Shown here: piece after piece, positions 15,895-23,411 of the stretch | Layout: the number at the start of each line of letters is the position of its first letter | Numbering within the stretch: the first letter of the stretch is position 1 | Assembly: GCF_016586355.1 (NCBI RefSeq) | Contig: NZ_BLYI01000023.1 | Location: 1 to 64,000, forward strand | Source: Anaerostipes butyraticus | Lineage (GTDB): Bacteria; Bacillota; Clostridia; Lachnospirales; Lachnospiraceae | Direction of reading: 5' to 3' | Length of the DNA stretch: 64,000 nt | Notes under the pieces: generated by a model | What the model was told of the DNA's origin: nothing | Seen by the model: the letters and a program-made list of their open reading frames with translations, nothing else | Databases searched by the model: none | Translations under genes and position numbers: made by a program

Positions 15895-16956
15895 TTAATT
15901 CTCCCTGATTTCATCGGAAAATTGTTTTTTAAGAAGCTGTTCTTCCAAAGCGTCAAAATCATAATCACGCTGCTTAAAGTTATGTACAGGCTGAGAAGCG
16001 TTGGCGTTCATAAAAGTCTTTGGTGATTTCTGACGCTGATAAAAACTTTTGGCCTGTTCCACGGTTCTGATATGATTATCTTTCCACTGTTTCAGGATTG
16101 TATCCGCATAAGGAAAGCTTGGCTTGTTGATCGCATTGATGGTGCGGTTGCAGGCCTCAATGATCAGAGAAAGATCAAACGCGTCTTTCTCAAGCCATTG
16201 CTTCATGTACTGTTCCTGAATTGGCGCAGGATTCTGGTTCAGTCCAAACGCACGCATAATGGAATAATATTCTTTTTTAAAGTTTTTGCTGTGCGCTTTG
16301 GCCTCATCGACAGTTGTAATGTTTTCCTCATACCAGTTGATCGCAACTGTCTGCATATATCGGAAACTCTTCTTGCCATTGGAAACACAGTGCTCTACCA
16401 GATATTCGATCAGTTCACAGGACATGGAGAGATCTTCATATAGATACAGAAGAATGTTCATGTCTGAGCAGGTAAGCGGTTTTCCGATAAACATCTCACA
16501 TACATAGAGAAGATAGGAGAAACGTTCATCTTCACTCTTCTTCTGGAGTTCAGAAGGAGAAAGTGTCTTCATGGCAGGAATCGCTTCAGCTCCTGAAATG
16601 GAAGATTCTTCTGCGGAAGATGCAGGGGAAGAATCTTCGGTTTCTAAAACGGGCTTTGCGTGTCCCGGAACCGGAAGCAGTTCGATGGACTGAATCTCAC
16701 CGTGATTCTGTGAAATCTTTAAAAGAGATTCTTTCTCCCAGTATTTCAGTGCGCGGGCAACATCCCTCTCCGTAAGTTCCAGCACATCCGCAAGACATGG
16801 AATACTGAAATTGGCTCCCTCAGATACCATACGGAGAAGATAAATATAAACTTTTATGTATTCTCCGTTCGCTCTTATCATATAATGATCTACAAATGCA
16901 TTCGGAAGCAGTGTTCCGCCGGTCGGATATGTGGTTACGACTTTAATATAATTCAT
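15895..16956 (-). CDS. dnaD: DnaD-domain replication initiation protein
   Basis: The 353-residue protein has an N-terminal winged-helix-like region (about 15-90; ERDVARALKYWEKESLLKIS), a Ser/Glu linker, and two C-terminal DnaD/DnaB2-type domains: LTCSDMNILLYLYEDLSMSCELIEYLVEHC and, further on, FDLSLIIEACNRTINAINKPSFPYADTILKQW, where the YADxILKxW signature is the family hallmark. DnaD proteins bind and remodel origin DNA and help load the helicase. It heads the dnaD-dnaI operon on the reverse strand, transcribed from a promoter that abuts a dense DnaA-box cluster. Transcription initiation may therefore answer to DnaA. Confidence 0.9.
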   Translation of the reverse strand: MNYIKVVTTYPTGGTLLPNAFVDHYMIRANGEYIKVYIYLLRMVSEGANFSIPCLADVLELTERDVARALKYWEKESLLKISQNHGEIQSIELLPVPGHAKPVLETEDSSPASSAEESSISGAEAIPAMKTLSPSELQKKSEDERFSYLLYVCEMFIGKPLTCSDMNILLYLYEDLSMSCELIEYLVEHCVSNGKKSFRYMQTVAINWYEENITTVDEAKAHSKNFKKEYYSIMRAFGLNQNPAPIQEQYMKQWLEKDAFDLSLIIEACNRTINAINKPSFPYADTILKQWKDNHIRTVEQAKSFYQRQKSPKTFMNANASQPVHNFKQRDYDFDALEEQLLKKQFSDEIREN

Positions 16957-16988
16957 GGCATGTTCCCCTTTCTTCTAATCTAATTCTG

Positions 16989-17017
16989 ACTATAACCCAG
17001 ATAAATCAAAATGTAAA
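16989..17017 (-). promoter_or_regulatory. Promoter of dnaD-dnaI
   Basis: Reverse-strand TTTACA (17017-17012), 17 bp, TATAGT (16994-16989). It sits immediately downstream, in the direction of transcription, of the DnaA-box cluster. Confidence 0.65.
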
Positions 17018-17025
17018 TAGGCGGA

Positions 17026-17201
17026 GAATCCACACGAAAATTGTGGAAAAGCCTGTGGATAATGTGGATAATGTGGATAATAAATCCAAAATAACGAGAA
17101 TAAGCCATTTACATAGATTTTACAATTGTGGAAAAGAGAAAAAGAAATCCACAGGTTTTCGAATACAAAAATGTGCATAAACCTGTGGATAATGTGGATA
17201 A
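17026..17201. promoter_or_regulatory. DnaA-box cluster between murC and dnaD
   Basis: Five perfect DnaA boxes occur, read as TTATCCACA on the reverse strand: 17054-17062, 17063-17071 and 17072-17080 abut in tandem at 9-bp period, and 17184-17192 and 17193-17201 form a second tandem pair ending next to the murC stop codon. Near-matches are TGTGGAAAA (17042-17050 and 17127-17135), TGTGCATAA (17172-17180), AAATCCACA (17145-17153) and GAATCCACA (17026-17034). The ~100 bp between the two perfect groups is AT-rich. All perfect boxes have one orientation. Confidence 0.88.
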
Positions 17202-18587
17202 CTATTTTTTCAGGAGAGAATTTCCGATAGAATCGACATTTCCGGCTCCCATAGTTATCAACAGATCATTTTCTTTACAATTTTTTAAAATAAATTTTTC
17301 AATATCCTCAAAACTGCTGATATAGTGGACATCTACATCATAAGCAGACATTTTATCCACAATATCTCTTGCATGTACCAGCCCCGTATCTTTTTCACGG
17401 GCTGCGTAGATGTCAGTGATAATCACATGATCGCTCAGACTCAGAGCCTTGGCAAAATCATCCAGGAATGCCTTGGTTCTGGTATAAGTGTGAGGCTGGA
17501 AAATACACCACAGCTCTTCATGCGGATAATTTTTGCAGGCTTCCAGGGTTGCGCGGATTTCTGTCGGATGGTGGGCATAGTCATCGATGATCGTAAATCC
17601 ATGGACCTTTCCTTTGTATTCGAAGCGGCGTTTGGCTCCGGAGAAAGAAAGAAGTCCTTTTTTTACTGCCTCCATCGGAAGATTTAAACGGTCCGCGACA
17701 GCGATTGCCGCAAGTGCGTTATTAACATTATGATCCCCTGTTACATTGAGCTGAATGCGGTCCTGATATACGCCGTTTTTATAGTAATCAAAGGAATCAT
17801 GTCCAAATGCGTCATGTGTGATGTTGTCAGCAGCGAAGTTAAAACGGCTGCGGTCAACGCCAAATGTTACATAGTCGGCTTCCAGTCCATCCGTAATATA
17901 AGAAATATTATCGATCTCACCATTGATCACAAGATATCCGTAATCTGGCAGCTTGTGAGCAAAGGCGCGGAAAGATTTCCTGATATCATCAATATCTTTG
18001 AAGAAATCCATGTGATCTTCTTCAATATTCAAAATAATGCTGATCTTTGGGAAGAACTCAAGGAAACTGTTGGTATATTCGCAGGCTTCTGTGATAAAAG
18101 TATCAGAGTGCCCTACACGGATATTTCCGCCGATAGATTCCAGAATACCTCCGACACTGATCGTAGGGTCGGTGTCTGCTTCTAGGAGAATCTGAGACAG
18201 CATGGAAGTTGTCGTTGTTTTTCCATGGGTTCCGGATACAGCGATCGCGTTCTTATAGTTATGCATCAGCTGACCGAGAAGAGCAGCCCGGCTCATGACA
18301 GGAATGCCTTTCTTGACCGCTTCTTTGTATTCTTCGTTAGTGTCAAAACTGATTGCGGCGGTATAAACAACGAGATCAATATCAGAAGTAATGTTGTCAG
18401 CGGTCTGCTGATAAAAAATCTTAGCGCCCTTTTCCTCCAGATGGTCTGTGATCGGGGAACGATGGATATCGGAACCGGACACGGTAAAGCCTTCCTTTAT
18501 GAGGATTTCAGCAAGTCCGCTCATACTGATGCCTCCGATGCCCATAAAATGAATGTGGATTGGATGATGAAAATCTATCTGATACAT
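17202..18587 (-). CDS. murC: UDP-N-acetylmuramate--L-alanine ligase MurC
   Basis: The enzyme adds L-Ala to UDP-MurNAc in the cytosol, the first peptide step of peptidoglycan precursor synthesis. The 461-residue protein shows the UDP-binding HFMGIGGISMSGLAEIL, the ATP loop AVSGTHGKTTTTSM, EACEYTNSFL, the NxEEDHMDFF motif, GDHNVNNALAAIA and DDYAHHPTEI with the catalytic His region. A longer in-frame reading to 18770 adds a hydrophobic stretch foreign to the family, so the ATG at 18587, preceded by GAAAGGA, is used. It has its own promoter and no visible terminator; its stop codon abuts the last DnaA box. Confidence 0.96.
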   Translation of the reverse strand: MYQIDFHHPIHIHFMGIGGISMSGLAEILIKEGFTVSGSDIHRSPITDHLEEKGAKIFYQQTADNITSDIDLVVYTAAISFDTNEEYKEAVKKGIPVMSRAALLGQLMHNYKNAIAVSGTHGKTTTTSMLSQILLEADTDPTISVGGILESIGGNIRVGHSDTFITEACEYTNSFLEFFPKISIILNIEEDHMDFFKDIDDIRKSFRAFAHKLPDYGYLVINGEIDNISYITDGLEADYVTFGVDRSRFNFAADNITHDAFGHDSFDYYKNGVYQDRIQLNVTGDHNVNNALAAIAVADRLNLPMEAVKKGLLSFSGAKRRFEYKGKVHGFTIIDDYAHHPTEIRATLEACKNYPHEELWCIFQPHTYTRTKAFLDDFAKALSLSDHVIITDIYAAREKDTGLVHARDIVDKMSAYDVDVHYISSFEDIEKFILKNCKENDLLITMGAGNVDSIGNSLLKK

Positions 18588-18663
18588 AATGGTTATGTCC
18601 TTTCTATAATAATTTGTAGGAGTTTTCCGACGCTTTTTCCGGCAGAAAACTATGTTTTTCCTT

Positions 18664-18692
18664 ATTATAAGGCACGGACATGTTTCTTGCAA
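18664..18692 (-). promoter_or_regulatory. Promoter of murC
   Basis: Reverse-strand TTGCAA (18692-18687), 17 bp, TATAAT (18669-18664), leaving a leader of about 70 nt. The 323-bp gap 18588-18910 holds this and the spoVG promoters and otherwise only AT-rich DNA. Confidence 0.7.
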
Positions 18693-18772
18693 GGCACAGA
18701 ATGAAATGAAAAATGACAGAAAAAACAAATATTCAAAAATATGGTAAAATGTAATAATATTTATTAACAAAT

Positions 18773-18814
18773 AGGAAAAAATTTGTTCACATTTAACGAT
18801 AAAAATGATATAAT
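18773..18814 (+). promoter_or_regulatory. spoVG promoter(s)
   Basis: A sigma-A promoter is clear: TTCACA (18786-18791), 17 bp, TATAAT (18809-18814). Just upstream AGGAAAAA (18773-18780) with ACGATAA (18795-18801) loosely resembles a sigma-H promoter, the class that drives spoVG in Bacillus; that second reading is weak. The leader then carries a CGGACTA...TAGTCCG stem (18831-18868). Confidence 0.6.
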
Positions 18815-18910
18815 ATTTATTATCAATAAGCGGACTAGATAAAGAAGAAGTCGGGAATCGATAGTCCGGAAAATTTCAGCTATATTTTATAAAACTAGGA
18901 GGAAGACAAC

Positions 18911-19198
18911 ATGCAAATTACAGATGTACGTATTCGAAAAGTAGCCAAAGAGGGTAAGATGAAGGCAGTAGTGTCTATTACGATTGATAATGAATTTGTG
19001 GTTCATGATATCAAAGTGATCGAAGGAGAGAAGGGATTATTCATTGCGATGCCGAGCCGCAAAGCAGCTGACGGAGAATACCGTGACATTGCGCATCCGA
19101 TCAATTCTGATACAAGAAATATGATACAGACTCTGATTTTAGAGCAGTATGAAGCGATGAAACTTGGTGATATTGACGCTACAGCGCCTGAAGTATGA
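18911..19198 (+). CDS. spoVG: SpoVG regulator
   Basis: The 95-residue protein is a full-length Spo[41 protein letters not shown], then the signature [22 protein letters not shown]. SpoVG is a small site-specific nucleic-acid-binding protein affecting sporulation septation in Bacillus and wall, capsule or virulence genes in other Firmicutes. The ATG follows AGGAGG after a ~90-nt leader with a hairpin. It is monocistronic, ending at a terminator before the DUF951 gene. Together with bofA at 49 kb it suggests a spore-forming ancestry, but does not prove sporulation. Confidence 0.96.
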   Translation: MQITDVRIRKVAKEGKMKAVVSITIDNEFVVHDIKVIEGEKGLFIAMPSRKAADGEYRDIAHPINSDTRNMIQTLILEQYEAMKLGDIDATAPEV

Positions 19199-19237
19199 AT
19201 GTGATATAGCGGCTTCTTCTTTTAACAGAATGGTATA

Positions 19238-19269
19238 AGAATCGGGAGTTATTCCTGATTCTTTTTATT
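19238..19269 (+). terminator. Terminator after spoVG
   Basis: AGAATCGGGA pairs with TTCCTGATTCT around GTTA with one G-U pair, followed by a T-rich tail. Confidence 0.85.
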
Positions 19270-19345
19270 TTGGCGGGCGTATGTTATGATAAAGACAAAT
19301 ATAAATAAGAAATGACAGGAATATAAAAATTGAGGAGGTCTTGAG

Positions 19346-19534
19346 ATGGAATTTCATGTGGGAGATGTCATAAAGATGAAAAAGCCGCATCCATGTGGAA
19401 GCAGCGAATGGGAAATTCTGAGAGTCGGCATGGATTTTCGACTGAAATGTATGGGATGCGACAGACAGGTAATGGTGTCACGAAAACTGGTAGAAAAGAA
19501 TTTTCGGGGATTTGTAAAAAATGCTTGCGAATGA
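19346..19534 (+). CDS. DUF951 family protein
   Basis: The 62-residue protein matches the DUF951 pattern: VGDVIKMKKPHPCGSSEWEILRVGMDFRLKCMGCDRQVMVSR, with one Cys in HPCG and CMGC as likely metal ligands. The family is small, cytosolic, widespread in Firmicutes and often found next to rpsF, as here; a role in translation or RNA binding is suspected but unproven. GAGGAGG precedes the ATG. It ends about 97 bp before rpsF, whose promoter starts inside its last codons. Confidence 0.92.
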   Translation: MEFHVGDVIKMKKPHPCGSSEWEILRVGMDFRLKCMGCDRQVMVSRKLVEKNFRGFVKNACE

Positions 19535-19553
19535 ATTAAAATTATGATACAAT
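19525..19553 (+). promoter_or_regulatory. Promoter of rpsF-ssb-rpsR
   Basis: TTGCGA (19525-19530), 17 bp, TACAAT (19548-19553). The leader up to 19631 contains a 7-bp stem CTCTTTT...AGAAGAG near 19583-19602; this is where the S6:S18-binding autoregulatory leader is found in many bacteria, but the conserved motif cannot be confirmed by eye. Confidence 0.6.
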
Positions 19554-19631
19554 ACCAACTCGTGGTATATGAAAATATCCTTGCTCTTTTCAGGGAGAAG
19601 AGAGCCATCAGACCAAAAGGAGGTGCAAGTA

Positions 19632-19919
19632 ATGAAGAAATATGAATTAGCATTAGTGTTAAGTGCAAAGATCGAAGACGAAGAGCGTGCAGCGATGCTT
19701 GAAAAAGTTCAGGCAATGATTACTACAGCAGGTGCTGAGATCACAAATGTCGATGAATGGGGTAAGAAACAGTTAGCTTACGAAATTCAGAAGATGAAAG
19801 AAGCATACTACTATTTCATTCAATTCGAAGGAGAAGCTACAGTTCCTGCAGAGCTGGAAGAAAAACTTCGTATTGAGGAATCTGTATTACGTTTCTTATG
19901 CGTTAAACAGGATGCATAA
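19632..19919 (+). CDS. rpsF: 30S ribosomal protein bS6
   Basis: The 95-residue protein begins MKKYELALVLSAKIEDEER and carries DEWGKKQLAYEIQKMKEAYY, the S6 signature. It binds the central domain of 16S rRNA as a partner of bS18. An in-frame ATG at 19569 lies within the leader without a ribosome site; AAAGGAGG supports 19632. It leads the conserved rpsF-ssb-rpsR operon. Confidence 0.97.
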   Translation: MKKYELALVLSAKIEDEERAAMLEKVQAMITTAGAEITNVDEWGKKQLAYEIQKMKEAYYYFIQFEGEATVPAELEEKLRIEESVLRFLCVKQDA

Positions 19920-19939
19920 TTGACAGGAGGGATCCGAAT

Positions 19940-20383
19940 ATGAATAAGGTAGTATTAATGGGAAGACTGACAAGGGATCCTGATGTGAGATATACTCAGG
20001 GAGACAGACCGTTGGCAGTTGCCAGATATACTTTAGCAGTAAATCGTAGATTTAAGAGAGACAACGAACCAGACGCAGATTTTATTAACTGTGTGGCATT
20101 CGGACGCGCAGGAGAATTTGCAGAAAGATACTTAAAAAAGGGTACTAAAATCGTTGTTTCAGGAAGAATACAGACAGGCAGCTACACAAATAAAGAAGGA
20201 ATGCGTGTCTATACAACGGATGTTGTGATTGAAGAGCAGGATTTCGCAGAAAGCAAGGCCGCTGCAGCGCAGAATATGGCAGCAGATATGCCGATGCCGA
20301 GTGAGCCGAAACCAAGCGCAGCAGCCAGTGATGGATTCATGAATATTCCTGATGGATTGGAAGAAGAGCTGCCGTTCAGTTAA
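19940..20383 (+). CDS. ssb: Single-stranded DNA-binding protein
   Basis: The 147-residue SSB has an OB fold over about residues 1-105 (MNKVVLMGRLTRDPDVRY, FINCVAFGRAGEFAERYLKKG, VVSGRIQTGSYTNKEG, YTTDVVIEEQDF), an Ala/Pro-rich flexible linker, and the acidic tip EEELPFS that recruits replication and repair partners. The tip carries one Ser beyond the usual terminal PF. Its place between S6 and S18 is the standard Firmicute arrangement. Confidence 0.96.
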   Translation: MNKVVLMGRLTRDPDVRYTQGDRPLAVARYTLAVNRRFKRDNEPDADFINCVAFGRAGEFAERYLKKGTKIVVSGRIQTGSYTNKEGMRVYTTDVVIEEQDFAESKAAAAQNMAADMPMPSEPKPSAAASDGFMNIPDGLEEELPFS

Positions 20384-20399
20384 ATAGGAGGTAGAAATC

Positions 20400-20654
20400 A
20401 TGGCTTATACAAAAGGCGATTCTCCAGCAAGAAGAAGAGGCGGACGCAGAAGAAGAAAAGTATGCACATTCTGCACAGAAGCTGATGCTGTAATCGATTA
20501 TAAAGATGTTGCAACATTAAAGAAATATGTTTCTGAGAGAGGAAAAATCCTTCCAAGACGTATCACAGGAACATGTGCAAAACATCAGAGAGCTGTTACA
20601 GGCGCTATTAAGAGAGCTAGACATTTAGCCCTTATGCCATACACAGCTGAATAA
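20400..20654 (+). CDS. rpsR: 30S ribosomal protein bS18 (zinc-binding type)
   Basis: The 84-residue protein has a basic N-terminus ([11 protein letters not shown]), then [59 protein letters not shown]. The Cys pair in CTFC with CAKH makes it the zinc-binding (C+) form of S18. AGGAGG precedes the start, and the operon terminator follows directly. Confidence 0.97.
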   Translation: MAYTKGDSPARRRGGRRRRKVCTFCTEADAVIDYKDVATLKKYVSERGKILPRRITGTCAKHQRAVTGAIKRARHLALMPYTAE

Positions 20655-20668
20655 TTCAGATAAAAGAT

Positions 20669-20710
20669 GCCGGTAAACACTGTGGAATACAGTGTCTGCC
20701 GGCTGTTTTT
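20669..20710 (+). terminator. Terminator of rpsF-ssb-rpsR
   Basis: GCCGG and CCGGC enclose a second stem AACACTGT/ACAGTGTC; five Ts follow. Confidence 0.88.
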
Positions 20711-20813
20711 GTATGGTAAAACCACAGGTATGGACGGAAAATATCAGCAGAGGATCCAGAGTGAATCAAAATAAGAAATATTTCTTGATAGAGGGATAGA
20801 ACAAACAAATTTG

Positions 20814-20842
20814 TGTACAAATTGGACAAGGAGAGGTATAAT
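20814..20842 (+). promoter_or_regulatory. Promoter of gdpP-rplI-dnaB
   Basis: TGTACA (20814-20819), 17 bp, TATAAT (20837-20842). The palindrome ACAAATTTGT (20804-20813) abuts the -35 box. Confidence 0.5.
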
Positions 20843-20890
20843 AAAAGGTAATTGAGAATTCACTTGAAAATACTCGTTTAGGAGCAGGAT

Positions 20891-22954
20891 ATGGATAATA
20901 AAAGTAAAACAAAGATTGATCAGTATCTGCAGTGGCCGATGAAATTGATGCTTTTTCTTGTGCCTGCAGATATTCTTATTTTCTTTTTCAGCGTGGAGTG
21001 CGGAATCATTCTGGCTGTCTTTATAGTATTGGGAATTCTCCTTCAGGCAGCAGGATACCGTTACAGCAGGAATGAGATTATGAAAGAATGCATAGGCTTT
21101 GTTTTTGAGCAGGGGCAGATTCAGAATTATTTGATTCATGAACTTCCGGTACCCTATGTGCTGACAGATGGCAACGGCGTTATTCTATGGTCTAATGCAG
21201 CATTTCATAAGATCGCAGGGGACAGCAAAGGTAAGCATCTTACACAGATTTTTACGGATTTGAACAAGCATTTGCTGCCGTCTGATGTGAATCATACAAT
21301 TTCCCACATTAATTTTGTAAAAAAAGAAGGAGAAAAGGAAAAGAAATTTTTCTATAAAGTAGAACTTAACAGGATCATTGTAGAAAACTTTACCAGTGAT
21401 GATGAGAGCAGTTATTCAAAGCAGATGTTAAAGGATAATTCTCTGATCGCGGCGTATTTCTTTGACCAGACTCTTTTGAAGAAATACATGGAACAAAATG
21501 AAAACCAGAGGATGGTCATTGGTCTGATCTATATTGACAATTATGATGAGATACTGGATGATATTGACGAAGTAAAACGGTCTATGCTGATTGCGGTGGC
21601 AGACCGCAAGATCAGTAAGTTTATTCAAAATGTATCCGGAATCATCAAACGAACAGAGAGAGACAAATATTTTGTTGTGTTTGAACAGAAATATCTGGAT
21701 AAGATTAAGGCAAACAAATTTGCCATTTTAGATGAGATTAAGACCATTAACCTTGGAAATTCCATGCATATGACGCTGAGTATCAGCTTTGGAATCAATG
21801 GCGACACTTACCAGGAAAGTTATGAATACGCATGTGCGGGAATGGATCTGGCCCTTGGACGGGGCGGCGATCAGGCAGTTATTAAAGACAGGGATGAAAT
21901 CTCCTATTTCGGCGGAAACTGCGAAATGGTGGAAAAGAATACCCGCGTGAAAGCCCGTGTGAAAGCACATGCCCTGAAGGAACTGATGGAATCCAAGGAA
22001 AACGTAGTGATCATGGCACATAAGATTCCGGATCCGGATGCCATGGGAGCGGCTGTGGGATTATACCGGCTGGGTCTGTCTCTCGGCAGAAAAGCACATA
22101 TTGTCATGAATGAGATTACCATTTCGGTGCGTCCAATCGTTGATTCCCTGAGCAAAAGCGGGGAATACGATGAAGATATGTTCATCAATAATGAGAGAGC
22201 AATGGAAATCACGGATGACAATACGCTGCTGATCGTTGTAGATGTAAACCATGCTAATTATACAGAATGTGAGGAGCTGCTGTGCCGGACGAAGACAGTA
22301 GTTATTCTGGATCATCACAGGAAGAGCAAAGATATGATCAAAAATCCGGTTCTGTCCTATGTAGAACCATACGCTTCTTCAACCTGTGAGCTTGTTGCTG
22401 AAATCCTCCAGTATGTGGATTCGAAGCCAAAATTAAAACCAATGGAGGCAAATGCCATGTATTTTGGAATGCTGGTGGATACAAACAATTTCGTAAATAA
22501 AACAGGGGTTCGTACATTTGAAACAGCAGCTTATCTGAAACGCAACGGCGCAGATCTTACGATGGTAAGGAAAATGTCAAGAGAGAGCATGGATACTTAC
22601 AGAATCCGCTCAAAAGCAATCAGTCAGGCGGATATTTTGTATGATCATTTTGCAATTACGACATTGGTTGGAATCGGAGTGGACAGTCCGACGGTCATTG
22701 GCGCGCAGGTAGCCAATGAGCTTCTGGATATTGATGGAATCGAAGCTTCCTTCGTACTGACCAGTGTTGAAGAGAGAGTCTATGTAAGTGCAAGATCCAT
22801 TGATGAGATTAATGTGCAGAGAATCATGGAAGAGTTTGGAGGCGGCGGCCATCTGACAGTGGCAGGCGCCCAGCTGGTAGATGTATCTCTGGAGGCGGCG
22901 AAAGAGATTATTATTGAAACTCTCAGGAATATGAAAGAAAAAGGAGATATTTAG
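20891..22954 (+). CDS. gdpP: Cyclic-di-AMP phosphodiesterase GdpP
   Basis: The 687-residue membrane enzyme hydrolyses c-di-AMP to pApA, controlling osmotic and wall homeostasis. Two membrane helices lie at about 18-56, followed by a PAS-like domain (LPVPYVLTDGNGVILWSNAAF), a degenerate GGDEF domain (about 180-330; ISFGINGDTYQESYEYACAGMDLALGRGGDQ) and the catalytic DHH/DHHA1 phosphodiesterase: AHKIPDPDAMGAAVG, VVDVNHANY, ILDHHRKS and the C-terminal FGGGGHLTVAGAQ. Order and length match GdpP. It is one base from rplI and cotranscribed with dnaB, a conserved Firmicute order. Confidence 0.96.
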   Translation: MDNKSKTKIDQYLQWPMKLMLFLVPADILIFFFSVECGIILAVFIVLGILLQAAGYRYSRNEIMKECIGFVFEQGQIQNYLIHELPVPYVLTDGNGVILWSNAAFHKIAGDSKGKHLTQIFTDLNKHLLPSDVNHTISHINFVKKEGEKEKKFFYKVELNRIIVENFTSDDESSYSKQMLKDNSLIAAYFFDQTLLKKYMEQNENQRMVIGLIYIDNYDEILDDIDEVKRSMLIAVADRKISKFIQNVSGIIKRTERDKYFVVFEQKYLDKIKANKFAILDEIKTINLGNSMHMTLSISFGINGDTYQESYEYACAGMDLALGRGGDQAVIKDRDEISYFGGNCEMVEKNTRVKARVKAHALKELMESKENVVIMAHKIPDPDAMGAAVGLYRLGLSLGRKAHIVMNEITISVRPIVDSLSKSGEYDEDMFINNERAMEITDDNTLLIVVDVNHANYTECEELLCRTKTVVILDHHRKSKDMIKNPVLSYVEPYASSTCELVAEILQYVDSKPKLKPMEANAMYFGMLVDTNNFVNKTGVRTFETAAYLKRNGADLTMVRKMSRESMDTYRIRSKAISQADILYDHFAITTLVGIGVDSPTVIGAQVANELLDIDGIEASFVLTSVEERVYVSARSIDEINVQRIMEEFGGGGHLTVAGAQLVDVSLEAAKEIIIETLRNMKEKGDI

Positions 22955-22955
22955 T

Positions 22956-23399
22956 ATGAAAGTTATTTTATTGGAAGATGTGAAATCTGTTGGAAAAAAA
23001 GATGAAGTTGTAGAAGTAAATAATGGATATGCAAGAAATGTACTGTTTCGTAAAAATCAGGCAGTTGAGGCGACAAAAAAATCACTGAACGACTTGAAAT
23101 TAAGAAAGGCTCATGATGAGAAGCTTGCGGCAGAAGCGCTGGCGGACGCAAAGGCTCTTGCAAAGGAGATTGAAGGAAAGCAGCTGGTAGTGAAAATGAG
23201 AGTAGGAAATGGAGGAAGAACTTTTGGTTCCATTTCAACAAAAGAAATCGCGGTTGAGGCAAAGAAGCAGCTGGGCTATGATCTGGATAAAAAGAAGATG
23301 CACTGTGAGCCGATTAAAAGTCTTGGATACCATGATGTAGCGATCAAGCTCCATCCGCAGGTAACAGCGACACTCCGTGTAAAAGTAGAAGAAAAATAA
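22956..23399 (+). CDS. rplI: 50S ribosomal protein bL9
   Basis: The 147-residue protein has the N-terminal rRNA-binding domain MKVILLEDVKSVGKKDEVVEVNNGYARNVL, a long charged helix and the C-terminal domain (GRTFGSISTKEIA to KLHPQVTATLRVKVEEK). The ribosome site AAAAGGAG lies in the last codons of gdpP, so translation is coupled. Confidence 0.97.
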   Translation: MKVILLEDVKSVGKKDEVVEVNNGYARNVLFRKNQAVEATKKSLNDLKLRKAHDEKLAAEALADAKALAKEIEGKQLVVKMRVGNGGRTFGSISTKEIAVEAKKQLGYDLDKKKMHCEPIKSLGYHDVAIKLHPQVTATLRVKVEEK

Positions 23400-23411
23400 G
23401 AGGGATCATAA

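Noticed and set aside
17054-17080. Short direct-repeat array resembling a CRISPR or satellite
   Set aside because: The unit is only 9 bp with no spacers and equals the DnaA box.
17026-17201. Chromosomal replication origin (oriC) proper
   Set aside because: The DnaA boxes are convincing, but dnaA/dnaN are not in the window, no clear unwinding element or DnaA-trio was seen, and genes on both sides do not diverge from this point. It is kept as a cluster or regulatory site only.
18588-18770. Longer hydrophobic N-terminus for MurC
   Set aside because: MurC is cytosolic and starts at the HFMGIGG region; the extra segment spans the promoter and has no ribosome site at its start.
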